This document shows positions 52,007-63,320 of a stretch of DNA of 64,000 bases, one piece after another (the stretch's first letter is position 1; each line of letters opens with the position of its first letter). The DNA comes from Parafrigoribacterium mesophilum. Its GTDB lineage: Bacteria > Actinomycetota > Actinomycetes > Actinomycetales > Microbacteriaceae. Location of the stretch: NCBI RefSeq assembly GCF_039652555.1, contig NZ_JBDJAF010000002.1, positions 248,001-312,000 on the forward strand. Reading direction: 5' to 3'. Below the pieces are notes generated by a model that did not search any database, was not told where the DNA came from, and worked only from the letters and a program-made list of their open reading frames with translations. Made by a program: the position numbers and the translations under genes.

Positions 52007-52683
52007 CGCGGCAGTCCGTTCAGCTGCGGTCGGGCGCCCGCCAGCTCCCGCTCCAGGTCGGCCACCTGCCGGAACGCCTCCTCGGTTCCCGGCCGGCCCA
52101 GATAGCGCACCTCGTCGAACGCGGCGGCGGCGAACTGGAGCCGGTCGTCCAGTGTCGGGAACGCGTGCCCGGCGGTGTCGGCGAAGGTGCGCGCCGTGGT
52201 CCCTGGGCTCACCGACACGATCGTGCGTTCGGCCAGCCCGCGGGCCAGCGCCCGGAACATCTCCGAGATGGCCAGCGACCACTGCGCCCGGCCCGCCGCC
52301 GCCTGCGCCGCGGCCCGCATCGCGGCGGCATCCCGGTCGTCGTCCACGCCGAACAGCACGCCGGCCGCGCGACTGCGGCGGTTCAGCCGGGGCGCGCCGA
52401 AAATGAAGTAGGCGGCGATGATCCCGGCCAGCAGCAGCACCGTGATGATCACCAGCAACGGTCCGGGGCCGAGACCGGTGTTGCCGAGGTCCAGCGAGGT
52501 CAACCAGTCCCAGAATGCAGCGGACACCCGATCGAACAGGGTCGGTTGCGCGGCCTGGTATTCCGGCTTCGACAGCTCAGCGACGATCCAGCGGCGCGCC
52601 TGGTCGGCATCCGGGTCGACCGGCACCTTGGCGGCCAGCCCGCCGAGCAGTGCGGAAGACCCCAGCGCCGCGAGGTGCATCAT
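52003..52683 (-). CDS. DUF4129 domain-containing membrane protein
   Basis: A 226-residue protein with an N-terminal stretch bearing ARRWIVAELSKPEYQ, one membrane helix (about residues 75-95, PLLVIITVLLLAGIIAAYFIF) and a cytosolic DUF4129 domain with WSLAISEMFRALARGLAERTI and GTTARTFADTAGHAFP. DUF4129 proteins often stand by MoxR and DUF58 genes or are fused to transglutaminase domains. Overlaps of four bases at both ends couple it to its neighbours. Its role is unknown; an adaptor in an envelope complex is an inference. Confidence 0.87.
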   Translation of the reverse strand: MMHLAALGSSALLGGLAAKVPVDPDADQARRWIVAELSKPEYQAAQPTLFDRVSAAFWDWLTSLDLGNTGLGPGPLLVIITVLLLAGIIAAYFIFGAPRLNRRSRAAGVLFGVDDDRDAAAMRAAAQAAAGRAQWSLAISEMFRALARGLAERTIVSVSPGTTARTFADTAGHAFPTLDDRLQFAAAAFDEVRYLGRPGTEEAFRQVADLERELAGARPQLNGLPR

Positions 52684-53882
52684 GCCCAGGGCGACGCATC
52701 CGTGGGCGGAATCGGCGCGGCCGGTCGCCGCAGGTTCTGCGCGCCCGGCAGGTACGGGTCGACGACGCCGTGGTCACCGGCCTGGCGGGCTTCGACCACG
52801 CGCGCCAGCTCGAGATCGAGACCCTCGGTGCGGATGCGACGGTCGAGATAGATCAGCGCGGACGTGGCCGCCTGCACGACGGCGCCGATCGCGCCGAACA
52901 CCAGCGTGACCGCGGCGGCGAGCACGGTGATGCCGACGGACACGGCGATCGTGGACGGCTGGTTCTGCCCGTTCGGATCGAGCAGCATCAGCAGCAGCGG
53001 GCTCAGCAGCGACAGCGGCGCGGAAATCACCTGCAACGCCACGTTGATGATCACCGCCACGAGCAGCTGGATGCCGAAGGTCTTCCAGAACGCGCCGGTG
53101 GTGAGCCGCCAGGACCGGGCGATGGCCCCACGCAGGCTGAGCCGCTCGATCATCAACGCGCTGGAGACCAGCGACAGTTTCGTGCCGATCCAGATGCCCA
53201 GGGCCAGCAGCACGAACCCGCCCAGGATGCCCAGCAGCACCGCGATCACGATGCCCGCGGTGCCGGCGGTGGCCGCCAGCAGCACGATCGCACCGACCAG
53301 CAGCAGCACCGCGACGGCGATCGCGGCGGTGACGAGCAGTGCCCAGCCGATCAACGCCCACAGCCTGCCGTGGGCCAGGCGCCACAGCTGCCGCAGCGTG
53401 AGTTTCTCGCCGAGCGTCGCGCGCGACACCTCGAGCACGATGATGCCTTGCAGCAGCGCCGAGGTGGCGATGGTGAACAGTGCCGCGCCGATGCTGGTGG
53501 CCACGATCGCGGCGATGGAGCCGGCCTCGATGACGGCGCTGGTGTCGCTGGCGGCGAAGTCGATGCGGCTCAGCGACAGGTAGGTGACCAGCCCGAGCAC
53601 GATGAGCACGAGCACCGAGGAGGCACCCTGGATCAGCAGTGCCGCCCCGAACGTGGGCTTCGGGTTGCGGCGCAGCACCCGGAACGAGCCGCCCAGGATC
53701 GTGCCGAGGTCCAGCGGCCGCAACGGGATCAGCCCCGGTTTCGGTGGCGGCGTCCAGCCAGGAGGCGGGCCGAGCGTCGGACCGGGTATCCGGCCGTCGG
53801 GGGAGTCCGATGGAGAGGCGGCTCCGTACGGTGGCCGCGCGGGTGTGCCGCCGGGAGCCTGCCACTGCTGATTGTCGCTCAT
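52680..53882 (-). CDS. Polytopic membrane protein with Pro-rich N-terminus
   Basis: The protein is 400 residues from ATG 53882, chosen because GAGGGGACGACA is just upstream. Residues 1-50 are Pro/Gly-rich and disordered (PGGTPARPPYGAASP), followed by LGTILGGSFRVLRRNP, the opening of the glycerophosphoryl-diester-phosphodiesterase membrane-domain type family. Six hydrophobic segments follow, two with long runs of Val/Ile/Leu/Ala. It is the first gene of the leftward cassette and, with 125 bases to mtrA, probably holds its promoter. Molecular role unknown. This group is common in Micrococcales at this site. Confidence 0.8.
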   Translation of the reverse strand: MSDNQQWQAPGGTPARPPYGAASPSDSPDGRIPGPTLGPPPGWTPPPKPGLIPLRPLDLGTILGGSFRVLRRNPKPTFGAALLIQGASSVLVLIVLGLVTYLSLSRIDFAASDTSAVIEAGSIAAIVATSIGAALFTIATSALLQGIIVLEVSRATLGEKLTLRQLWRLAHGRLWALIGWALLVTAAIAVAVLLLVGAIVLLAATAGTAGIVIAVLLGILGGFVLLALGIWIGTKLSLVSSALMIERLSLRGAIARSWRLTTGAFWKTFGIQLLVAVIINVALQVISAPLSLLSPLLLMLLDPNGQNQPSTIAVSVGITVLAAAVTLVFGAIGAVVQAATSALIYLDRRIRTEGLDLELARVVEARQAGDHGVVDPYLPGAQNLRRPAAPIPPTDASPWA

Positions 53883-53966
53883 TGTCGTCCCCTCGACCGC
53901 GCCGGCGATGCCCGCACGCATGCGATTATCGTGACACACTCGACTACTCTTGTGCCAAAGCAATAC

Positions 53967-53986
53967 CACCGCCGAAGAAGGCGGTG
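53967..53986 (+). promoter_or_regulatory. Hairpin in the mtrA leader
   Basis: CACCGCC pairs with GGCGGTG around GAAGAA, ending 21 bases before the mtrA ATG. A TACTCT -10-like box lies at 53945-53950. The hairpin would be close to the ribosome entry site and could affect translation. Confidence 0.35.
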
Positions 53987-54007
53987 CAATTGGATGAAGA
54001 CGGGACC

Positions 54008-54688
54008 ATGTCAGCGCGCATCTTGGTAGTGGACGATGATACCGCGCTGGCGGAAATGATCGGGATCGTGCTGCGCTCCGAGGGCTTCGATCCGGCGTTC
54101 TGTTCCGATGGCGCCGCCGCGTTCGGCGCGTTCCACAGCAGCAGGCCCGATCTCGTGCTGCTCGACCTGATGCTGCCTGGCAAGGACGGCATCGAGGTGT
54201 GCACGCAGATCCGCGCCGAATCCGGTGTGCCGATCATCATGCTCACCGCGAAGTCCGACGCCACGGATGTCGTGCGCGGCCTGGAGAGCGGAGCCGACGA
54301 CTACGTCGTCAAGCCGTTCAATCCCAAGGAGCTGGTGGCGCGCATCCGCACCCGCTTGCGCCCCACGCCGGTCGGGTCCACCGAGGTGCTGCGGGTCGGC
54401 GATCTCACCGTGGACGTGCCGGGGCACGAGGTGCGCCGCGGCGATGCGAAGATCAACCTGACCCCGCTGGAGTTCGAGCTGCTGTTCGCGCTGGCGCAGA
54501 AGCCGCAGCAGGTGTTCACCCGGGAGATGCTGCTGGAGCAGGTGTGGGGCTACCACTACAAGGCGGACACGCGGCTCGTGAACGTGCACGTGCAACGCCT
54601 GCGCGCCAAGGTCGAGGAAGACCCCGACAACCCCAAAATCGTGATGACAGTTCGCGGGGTCGGTTACCGTGCGGGCGCCGCGGGATAG
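54008..54688 (+). CDS. mtrA: DNA-binding response regulator MtrA
   Basis: A 226-residue OmpR-family regulator. The start ATG 54008 gives MSARILVVDDD, the standard MtrA opening. The phospho-acceptor is Asp53 in VLLDLMLPGKDG, with LTAKSD and the switch lysine in VVKPFNPKEL. The C-terminal winged helix has LTPLEFELLFALAQKP and VNVHVQRLRAKVEEDP. With MtrB it controls cell-wall metabolism, division and osmotic response in actinobacteria. The end overlaps mtrB by 20 bases. Order mtrA-mtrB-lpqB is conserved throughout the phylum. Confidence 0.97.
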   Translation: MSARILVVDDDTALAEMIGIVLRSEGFDPAFCSDGAAAFGAFHSSRPDLVLLDLMLPGKDGIEVCTQIRAESGVPIIMLTAKSDATDVVRGLESGADDYVVKPFNPKELVARIRTRLRPTPVGSTEVLRVGDLTVDVPGHEVRRGDAKINLTPLEFELLFALAQKPQQVFTREMLLEQVWGYHYKADTRLVNVHVQRLRAKVEEDPDNPKIVMTVRGVGYRAGAAG

Positions 54689-56291
54689 TCTGCGCGTACG
54701 CCGCGGTGATTGGCGGGGCTATCCTGCGGCTCTCGCGCGATTCTGGCGAACGTCGCTGCAGTTCCGCACCGTGACCATCACGATCCTGCTGTCCAGCGTC
54801 GCGGTGAGCCTGATCGGCGCGTACATGTCGATGAGCATCGGCGACAACCTGTTCTCCTCCCGCCGGGACCAGGTGTCCCAGGAGACCTCGCGGGCCACGG
54901 TGCTGGCGCAGGAGATCTTCGACGCCGCGCTGGCCAGCGACGACAACAACCCGGTCGACCTGGAAACCCTCAGTACGGACGCGCTGAACAAGATTCTGCC
55001 GTCGGTGACCAGTCCGGCCACCACCGACATCGCGATCCTGCGCAAGCCCGGGCAGCAGACCTCGTTGATCATGCAGCAGACCCAGAGCGCCAATTTCCCG
55101 CCGGTGATCACCCAGAGCCTGCGCAGCCAGGTGCAGCGCGGTGATGAGCGCGTGTACCTGCAGTCGGTGCAGTTGCCGGATGGTGCGCCCGGCATCGCGG
55201 TCGGCTCGCTGCTGACCGTGCCCAACGCCGGGTCCTATGAGCTCTACCTGGTGTTCGACCTCACGGATGCGCAGCAGACCCTCAACTTCGTGCAGCAAAC
55301 CCTCGCCCTCGGCGGCCTGGCGCTGGTGCTGCTGATCGGCGCCGTCACCTACGTGGTGGTGCGGCTGGTCGTCGGCCCGATCGTGATGGCCGCCCAGACC
55401 AGCGAGAAGCTGGCCGGCGGTCAACTCGAGGAGCGCATCCCCGAGCGCGGCGAGGACGTGATCGCCACCCTGGCCCGCTCGTTCAATAAGATGGCCGACA
55501 GCCTGCAGCAGCAGATCACCAAGCTGGCCGAGTTGTCCAGGGTGCAGCAGCGGTTCGTTTCCGACGTCTCGCACGAACTGCGCACACCGCTGACCACCAT
55601 CCGGCTGGCCGGCGACGTGCTGTACGACCAGCGGCACTCGTTCTCGCCGACCGCGGGCCGAACCGCGGAACTGCTGCACACCCAGGTGGAGCGGTTCGAG
55701 ATGCTCCTGTCCGACCTGCTGGAGATCAGCCGTTACGACGCCGGCGCGGTGGAACTCGACCTGGAGCCGACCAACCTGGTGCGCCTGGTGGAGGACTCGG
55801 TGGAGACGGTGCGCCCGCTCGCCCAGGAACGCGGCTCCGACCTGCGGGTGGTCGCCCCCGGCGGGTACTTCGACGCGGAAGTGGATGCCCGTCGCATCCG
55901 TCGCATCCTGCGCAACCTGGTCGGCAACGCGATCGAGCATGGCGAGGGCAAACCCATCGTGGTCACCGTGGACAGCAACGAGACGGCCATCGCGATCGCC
56001 GTGCGGGACAACGGGATCGGGATGGACCCGGCGGATGCCGCGCGCGTGTTCGACCGGTTCTGGCGGGCCGACCCGTCCCGCAAGCGCACCATCGGCGGCA
56101 CCGGGCTGGGGTTGTCCATCGCGCTGGAGGACGCGGCCCTGCACGACGGCGTGCTCGAGGTGTGGTCGCGCAAGGGTGAGGGCACTTGCTTCCGGCTGAC
56201 ACTGCCGCGGCACCGCGGCGCGGCGATCGTGGATTTCCCGGTCGAGTTGCCGCCGACCGATCCGCGCGAACTGGAGGTCGCCGATGCCTGA
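54669..56291 (+). CDS. mtrB: Sensor histidine kinase MtrB
   Basis: A 540-residue membrane kinase starting at GTG 54669 inside mtrA. The first helix (VTITILLSSVAVSLIGAYM) and second helix (LALVLLIGAVTYVVVRLVV) frame an extracellular sensor region of about 165 residues. Next come HAMP, the phospho-acceptor segment RFVSDVSHELRTPL, the N box NLVGNAIEHG, and the ATP lid motifs DNGIGMDP and GGTGLGLSIA. It phosphorylates MtrA. The stop overlaps lpqB by eight bases. LpqB is thought to act on MtrB activity at the membrane. Confidence 0.97.
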   Translation: MRAPRDSLRVRRGDWRGYPAALARFWRTSLQFRTVTITILLSSVAVSLIGAYMSMSIGDNLFSSRRDQVSQETSRATVLAQEIFDAALASDDNNPVDLETLSTDALNKILPSVTSPATTDIAILRKPGQQTSLIMQQTQSANFPPVITQSLRSQVQRGDERVYLQSVQLPDGAPGIAVGSLLTVPNAGSYELYLVFDLTDAQQTLNFVQQTLALGGLALVLLIGAVTYVVVRLVVGPIVMAAQTSEKLAGGQLEERIPERGEDVIATLARSFNKMADSLQQQITKLAELSRVQQRFVSDVSHELRTPLTTIRLAGDVLYDQRHSFSPTAGRTAELLHTQVERFEMLLSDLLEISRYDAGAVELDLEPTNLVRLVEDSVETVRPLAQERGSDLRVVAPGGYFDAEVDARRIRRILRNLVGNAIEHGEGKPIVVTVDSNETAIAIAVRDNGIGMDPADAARVFDRFWRADPSRKRTIGGTGLGLSIALEDAALHDGVLEVWSRKGEGTCFRLTLPRHRGAAIVDFPVELPPTDPRELEVADA

Positions 56292-57987
56292 CCGTCGGAT
56301 ACAGTTGCGCCGGATACTGGCGGGCGCGGCCATCGTCGTGGCGGCCAGCGTGCTGTCCGCGTGCGTCGGCATCCCGGCATCCGGCCCCGTGGTGGAGGGC
56401 CCGACCATCGACAAGGAGGTCGGCCGGCCGAACGTGTACCTGCCGGAGGGACCCGTCAACGGCGCCGATCAGGAGCAGATCCTGCGCGGGTTCATCTCCG
56501 CGTTCGTGGGGCCGCAAAACGACTACAAGGTGGCCAGGCAGTTTCTCACCACCGAGTTCTCCGGCAAATGGGAACCGCGCAGCAGCGTGCTCGTGCGCTC
56601 CGGCGGATTCAGCTTCACCTCGATCGGCGAGAACACCATGACCTACTCGTTCAAGGCGCGGGCGGCTATCGACGCCACCGGCTCATACTCCGAATCCCCG
56701 ACGCCGCTGCCGCAGTCCCTCACCTTCACGTTCGCCAAGGAGGGCAACCAGTGGCGGATCAGCGAGGCGCCGAACGGGATCGTGCTCTCCGACGGCGCGT
56801 TCCCGAACGTGTTCGGGCCGCAAACGCTGTACTTCCTCGATCCGTCGCTGCAGCACCTTGTGCCCGATCTGCGCTGGTTCCCCTCCGGCACCGCTCCCAC
56901 CCGGATCGTGAATGCGTTGCTGGCCGGGCCGCCGCCGTGGTTGCAGAAGGGCGCGGTGACTTCGGTGTTCCCGGACGGCACCCAGCTCACCTCCCCGAAG
57001 GTTGTGCTGGTCAACTCGGGGGTGGCGAGGATCGACCTGAGCAGCGAGGCCCTCGCGGCCAAAGGCCGGGAGCGGCAGCTGATGAAGCTGCAACTGACCG
57101 CGAGCCTCAGCGGCCTGGCCAGTGTGCGCAGCATCGACATCACCGCCGAGGGATCCCCGTATCCGATCTCCGATTCCGAGGATGGGTTGCCGGTGCTCCA
57201 ACGGGACGTCGACGGCAGGGCGGTGGTGTCTCGGGAGGGCCAGTTCGGCTATTACGCCAACGGTAAGGTGACCCCGATCGACCAGCTCAGCTCCGGGGTG
57301 CTCAGCGCGTCACCCACGGCGGCCACCGTGGACGTGAACCGCCAGGCGGCGGCCGTGCTCGGCAGCGGCGGCGTGTACGCGGTGCGACCCGGCAGCCAGA
57401 AGGCCCAGCTGATCGACGACCGGCCGGGGCTCATCCCGCCCACCCTCGACGGGTTCGGCTACGTGTGGTCCGTGCCGGCCGACAACCCAGGCGCGATTCG
57501 GGTGTTCGGGCCGGATGCCGCGCCGCACGACATCGCGCCCACCCTGCCGAAGGATGCCCGGGTGGTGTCCTTCGACGTCTCCCGCGACGGCGCCAGGATC
57601 GTGGTGCTGCTGCAGACCGACGACGGCCCGCGCGTCATCGTCAGCGCTATCATCCGCGACCCGGACCAGCGCTGGCTGCCGACGACCCTGGGCAGCCCGA
57701 CCCTCGATGTCGTCGGGGATCCGGGCACGGCCATCGACGCCACCTGGCTCGACGAGCTGTCGGTGGCGACCCTCACCTCGGCGGATGGCATCACCGTGGT
57801 CACCCGGTACGAGGTCGGCGGCATGCGCAGCAGCATGGGTCGGCCCGGCGATGGCATCCGCATCGTCGGCGGCAACGACAGCGACAACCTGCGAGTGCTC
57901 AGCACCGACCATGTCATCCAGGTACCGCGCGGCAGCAGCTGGTCGAGCACCGAGGTCAAGGTCGACTTCATCGCCACCCAGCACTGA
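56284..57987 (+). CDS. lpqB: Lipoprotein LpqB (MtrAB-associated, GerMN domain)
   Basis: A 567-residue lipoprotein. The signal peptide ends in the lipobox VLSAC, with Cys27 as the lipid site. A GerMN domain lies at about residues 180-300 (NALLAGPPPWLQKGAVTSVFP), and the rest forms the LpqB beta-propeller-like region with many Val/Gly strands. It modulates the MtrAB two-component system and cell-wall homeostasis in mycobacteria. It overlaps mtrB by eight bases. A 42-bp hairpin repeat that also lies behind ahcY begins 23 bases after its stop. Confidence 0.95.
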   Translation: MPDRRIQLRRILAGAAIVVAASVLSACVGIPASGPVVEGPTIDKEVGRPNVYLPEGPVNGADQEQILRGFISAFVGPQNDYKVARQFLTTEFSGKWEPRSSVLVRSGGFSFTSIGENTMTYSFKARAAIDATGSYSESPTPLPQSLTFTFAKEGNQWRISEAPNGIVLSDGAFPNVFGPQTLYFLDPSLQHLVPDLRWFPSGTAPTRIVNALLAGPPPWLQKGAVTSVFPDGTQLTSPKVVLVNSGVARIDLSSEALAAKGRERQLMKLQLTASLSGLASVRSIDITAEGSPYPISDSEDGLPVLQRDVDGRAVVSREGQFGYYANGKVTPIDQLSSGVLSASPTAATVDVNRQAAAVLGSGGVYAVRPGSQKAQLIDDRPGLIPPTLDGFGYVWSVPADNPGAIRVFGPDAAPHDIAPTLPKDARVVSFDVSRDGARIVVLLQTDDGPRVIVSAIIRDPDQRWLPTTLGSPTLDVVGDPGTAIDATWLDELSVATLTSADGITVVTRYEVGGMRSSMGRPGDGIRIVGGNDSDNLRVLSTDHVIQVPRGSSWSSTEVKVDFIATQH

Positions 57988-58010
57988 GGCACCCGCCGAC
58001 AGATACCTTT

Positions 58011-58052
58011 TCGGACGAGACACCCCGCCGCGGCGGCGTCACTCGTCCGGAA
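58011..58052. repeat. 42-bp nested hairpin repeat, copy 2 (after lpqB)
   Basis: The 42 bases are identical to 43504-43545 and in the same orientation. As in the first copy, it directly follows a coding region (lpqB), fitting a terminator-like or mobile repeat role. Confidence 0.8.
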
Positions 58053-58179
58053 CGGTATCGCTCGGCAGCGGAGGCGCCTGCTCTCCGCGCTTCTCCTCCC
58101 CAGGCGGGCGCAGGGCTCGCGGCGCACGGTTCCCGGATGCGACGGCGCCGCGGCGCCCGAACGGCGGCACCCTGACACC

Positions 58180-58893
58180 ATGAACCCGCAGAACCCGTCC
58201 CAAAAGGTACTGCGGAACGCCCTGCTGGATGCGCTGCGGAACGCGGTCCTGGATGCCTGGTCGGTGCTCTCGCCGGTCAGCTGCGCCGGCTGCGGCGCCG
58301 ACGACCGCGCATTGTGCCCGGCCTGCCGCGCGGCGCTGGCACTGGACCTGCGGCGGAACGCGCTGCCGGACGGTACACCGGTGTTCAGCGCCCTGCCGTA
58401 TTCCGGCCCGGTGCGCAGCACGATCCTCGCCTTCAAGGAGCAGGGCCGCACGGATGTCGCGCGCGCCCTCGCCCTCCCGCTGCGGCTGGCATTGGAAACG
58501 GCACTACAGACGGTGTCGGCCGGCGCCGCGCACCTCACCACGGTGCCCAGCACCCGGGCCGCCTACCGTCGCCGCGGCTACGATCCGGTGACGTTGCTGG
58601 TGGCCAAGGCCGGCGGACATCCGGTTCGGCTGCTGCGGCACACCCGCGCCCACCAGGAGCAGAAATCACTCGGGCGCAGCGAACGCTCCCGCAACCTCGT
58701 CGGCTCCCTCGCCGCGCGGCATCCGGGCGTCGGTGCGGTGGTGATCGTGGACGACATCATGACCACCGGGTCCACCCTCACCGAGGCGGTACGGGCCGTG
58801 CGGGCGGCCGGTGGACACGTCGAGGCGGCCGTCACGCTGGCGTTCACGGAACGGATTCTGCCCGTCCCGGCGGTTCCCAGAACTTATGAATGA
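58180..58893 (+). CDS. comF: ComF family phosphoribosyltransferase-like protein
   Basis: A 237-residue protein with an N-terminal double zinc-ribbon (CAGCGADDRALCPACRAAL, four cysteines) and a C-terminal phosphoribosyltransferase fold with the PRPP loop VVIVDDIMTTGSTL. KSLGRSERSRNLVG is typical of the ComF family. In competent bacteria ComF helps DNA uptake; in actinobacteria the gene sits between lpqB and hpf in most genomes and its role is not clear. No competence genes are nearby. Start ATG 58180 is the first in frame, with a weak ribosome site. Confidence 0.93.
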   Translation: MNPQNPSQKVLRNALLDALRNAVLDAWSVLSPVSCAGCGADDRALCPACRAALALDLRRNALPDGTPVFSALPYSGPVRSTILAFKEQGRTDVARALALPLRLALETALQTVSAGAAHLTTVPSTRAAYRRRGYDPVTLLVAKAGGHPVRLLRHTRAHQEQKSLGRSERSRNLVGSLAARHPGVGAVVIVDDIMTTGSTLTEAVRAVRAAGGHVEAAVTLAFTERILPVPAVPRTYE

Positions 58894-58918
58894 CAAGCTC
58901 AGCCCGCCACGCTACGGT
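58890..58918 (+). promoter_or_regulatory. Possible hpf promoter
   Basis: ATGACA (58890-58895) and TACGGT (58913-58918) are spaced by 17 bases, a fair match to a primary sigma factor promoter. The first box overlaps the comF stop. The predicted transcript would begin about 60 bases before the hpf start. Confidence 0.4.
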
Positions 58919-58986
58919 TGCTGAAAGAGGCGCGAATCATCGCCTGGGTTTTCCGAGCGACGCGCTGATCGGATCGGGAGGGCTCC

Positions 58987-59673
58987 ATGGAAATTTCCAT
59001 CAACGGTCGCAACCTAGGGATCACGGATCGGTTTCGGGATTACGCGACGGAGAAGGCCGAAAAGATCGAACACCTTGCGGAGAGGGCGCAGGCGTTCGAA
59101 GTGAAGGTCAGTCGACACAACGAAAAGAACGGCTCCAACGGCGACGACAAGGTCGAGCTGATGCTGGTCGGGCCGGGTCCGTTGGTGCGTGCAGAGTCGC
59201 ACGGCACCGACAAGTACGTCGCCTTCGATCTGGCGATGGCCAAACTCATCGAGCGCATCCGTCGCGCCAAAGACCGCACCAAGGTGCACCGCGGCAAGCG
59301 CACCCCGGTCTCGCTGCACGATGCCAGCGCGACCGGATTCAGCGTCGTCGACATCACTCCGGCGGCTCCAGAGACCCTGGAGAAGGTGCGCACCGGGGCG
59401 ATCGACGTCATCCAGGACGAGCAACTCCGATCCGACGAGGAAGAGTGGAGCCCCGTCGTCATAAGAAAGAAGGTGTTCGCGGCGACGCCGATGACGGTCG
59501 ACGACGCGCTGTACCGGATGGAATTGGTCGGCCACGACTTCTACCTCTTCATCGACGCCGAAACGGACCGGCCGAGCGTCGTCTACCGGCGCAAGGGCTG
59601 GGACTACGGCGTGATCGGCTTGGATGTCGAGGACGACCTCGCGGTCAGAGCCGGCCGAAAGGTGCGCCGCTAG
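58987..59673 (+). CDS. hpf: Ribosome hibernation-promoting factor, long form
   Basis: A 228-residue protein behind GGGAGG (5 bases before ATG 58987). The N-terminal domain (residues 1-100) begins MEISINGRNLGITDRFRDYA and has the beta-alpha fold of HPF/RaiA; the C-terminal domain (about 165-225) has KKVFAATPMTVDDALYRMEL and GHDFYLFIDAETDRPSVVYRR, the dimerisation domain of long HPF. It should pair idle 70S ribosomes into 100S dimers. It lies between comF and secA, as in M. tuberculosis. A possible promoter lies 70 bases upstream. Confidence 0.95.
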   Translation: MEISINGRNLGITDRFRDYATEKAEKIEHLAERAQAFEVKVSRHNEKNGSNGDDKVELMLVGPGPLVRAESHGTDKYVAFDLAMAKLIERIRRAKDRTKVHRGKRTPVSLHDASATGFSVVDITPAAPETLEKVRTGAIDVIQDEQLRSDEEEWSPVVIRKKVFAATPMTVDDALYRMELVGHDFYLFIDAETDRPSVVYRRKGWDYGVIGLDVEDDLAVRAGRKVRR

Positions 59674-59724
59674 CTACCAGTTAGGATTGCTACAGTTATC
59701 GGCTGACAAGGGTCGGTTGACTTG

Positions 59725-59758
59725 CGCTGACCGGAGCGCCGTCGCGCTTCGGTCAGCG
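59725..59758 (+). terminator. Hairpin between hpf and secA
   Basis: CGCTGACCG at 59725-59733 pairs perfectly with CGGTCAGCG at 59750-59758 around a 16-base loop that can pair further. It lies 52 bases after hpf and 32 before secA. Either a terminator for hpf or an element in the secA leader. Confidence 0.55.
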
Positions 59759-59789
59759 GCAGTGCCGAGACGATAAATTGGAGTAATCG

Positions 59790-62618
<2,829 letters not shown>

Positions 62619-62639
62619 ACGGGTACCGTCCGGGCTCTC

Positions 62640-63161
62640 TCACAGCACGTTGATCGCGGTCGCCCGCCATCGGTGGTCGAGCCCCTCGAGCCGAAGCGCC
62701 ACGACCCTGGTGCGCACCCGGCCGTGCACCACGACGACGGCCTCGACCACGCCGTCGCGCGGCTCGCACATCGACGTCGAGCCGATCGTGAACGTCGGCC
62801 GAGCGCCGGGCTGCCCCTTGGCTTGCCGCGCCCGGGCCGACAGCACCACCCGTTTCAGCAGGTGTCGGTACACGTCGTCGGTGACCCACCGTGAAATCTG
62901 CTCCAGGTCGCGGGCTCCGGCGAGGATCTCGATAACACAGCGGGTGAGATTTTCCAGCAGCGGCTGCGGATCGGGCAGAGCCGACCGCTGCGCAGGCTGA
63001 TGTCCGAAGAACTCGTCGGACTCGAAGTGCTGATGGATGATTTTGCCCGGCGACGTCGACTCGCGAGATCGCGTCTGGCGGCCGTGCGTCCGGCCGGCGT
63101 GCGTTTGATCGGGTTGCGTCTGGTCGGGTTGCGTCTGGTCGGGATTGAGCGCGTTAGTCAC
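62640..63161 (-). CDS. DUF6459-like (Rv3235-type) conserved protein
   Basis: A 173-residue protein starting at GTG 63161 behind GGGAG. Residues 5-30 hold tandem PDQTQ repeats and are disordered. The remaining part has LLENLTRCVIEILAGARDLEQISRW, VTDDVYRHLLKRV, and VVVVHGRVRTRVVALRLEGLDHRW, the profile of a small alpha/beta family beside secA in many actinobacteria (DUF6459, by memory). Function is unknown. It is convergent with secA. Confidence 0.75.
   Translation of the reverse strand: MTNALNPDQTQPDQTQPDQTHAGRTHGRQTRSRESTSPGKIIHQHFESDEFFGHQPAQRSALPDPQPLLENLTRCVIEILAGARDLEQISRWVTDDVYRHLLKRVVLSARARQAKGQPGARPTFTIGSTSMCEPRDGVVEAVVVVHGRVRTRVVALRLEGLDHRWRATAINVL
63104..63148. repeat. 15-bp tandem repeats coding PDQTQ
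   Basis: About three copies of GTCTGGTCGGGTTGC, with small changes, lie in the 5' part of the DUF6459-like gene. The in-frame period lets copy number change without a frameshift. Confidence 0.7.
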
Positions 63162-63307
63162 GGTTGCTCCCAGGTCTCATGCCGGTCCGGTCTACCCCAT
63201 AACGGGGGTCGCGTAATGGACAAGAACTTAAGCAGACTCGACCATCGGATGTCCACGCCCCACTGCGGGGCTGTGGATAACATCGCCCGGGTGTCGGTGC
63301 GGGTGGC

Positions 63308-63313
63308 TACGGT
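63308..63313 (+). promoter_or_regulatory. -10 box of a leaderless transcript
   Basis: TACGGT ends seven bases before ATG 63321 and no ribosome site is present between, so the A of the start codon is probably the transcription start. Confidence 0.4.
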
Positions 63314-63320
63314 CGCATCT

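Noticed and set aside
54516..56459. 647-codon minus-strand frame across mtrB
   Set aside because: It lies antisense to an unmistakable histidine kinase; composition (Gly, His, Gln, Arg) is typical of GC-skewed antisense frames.
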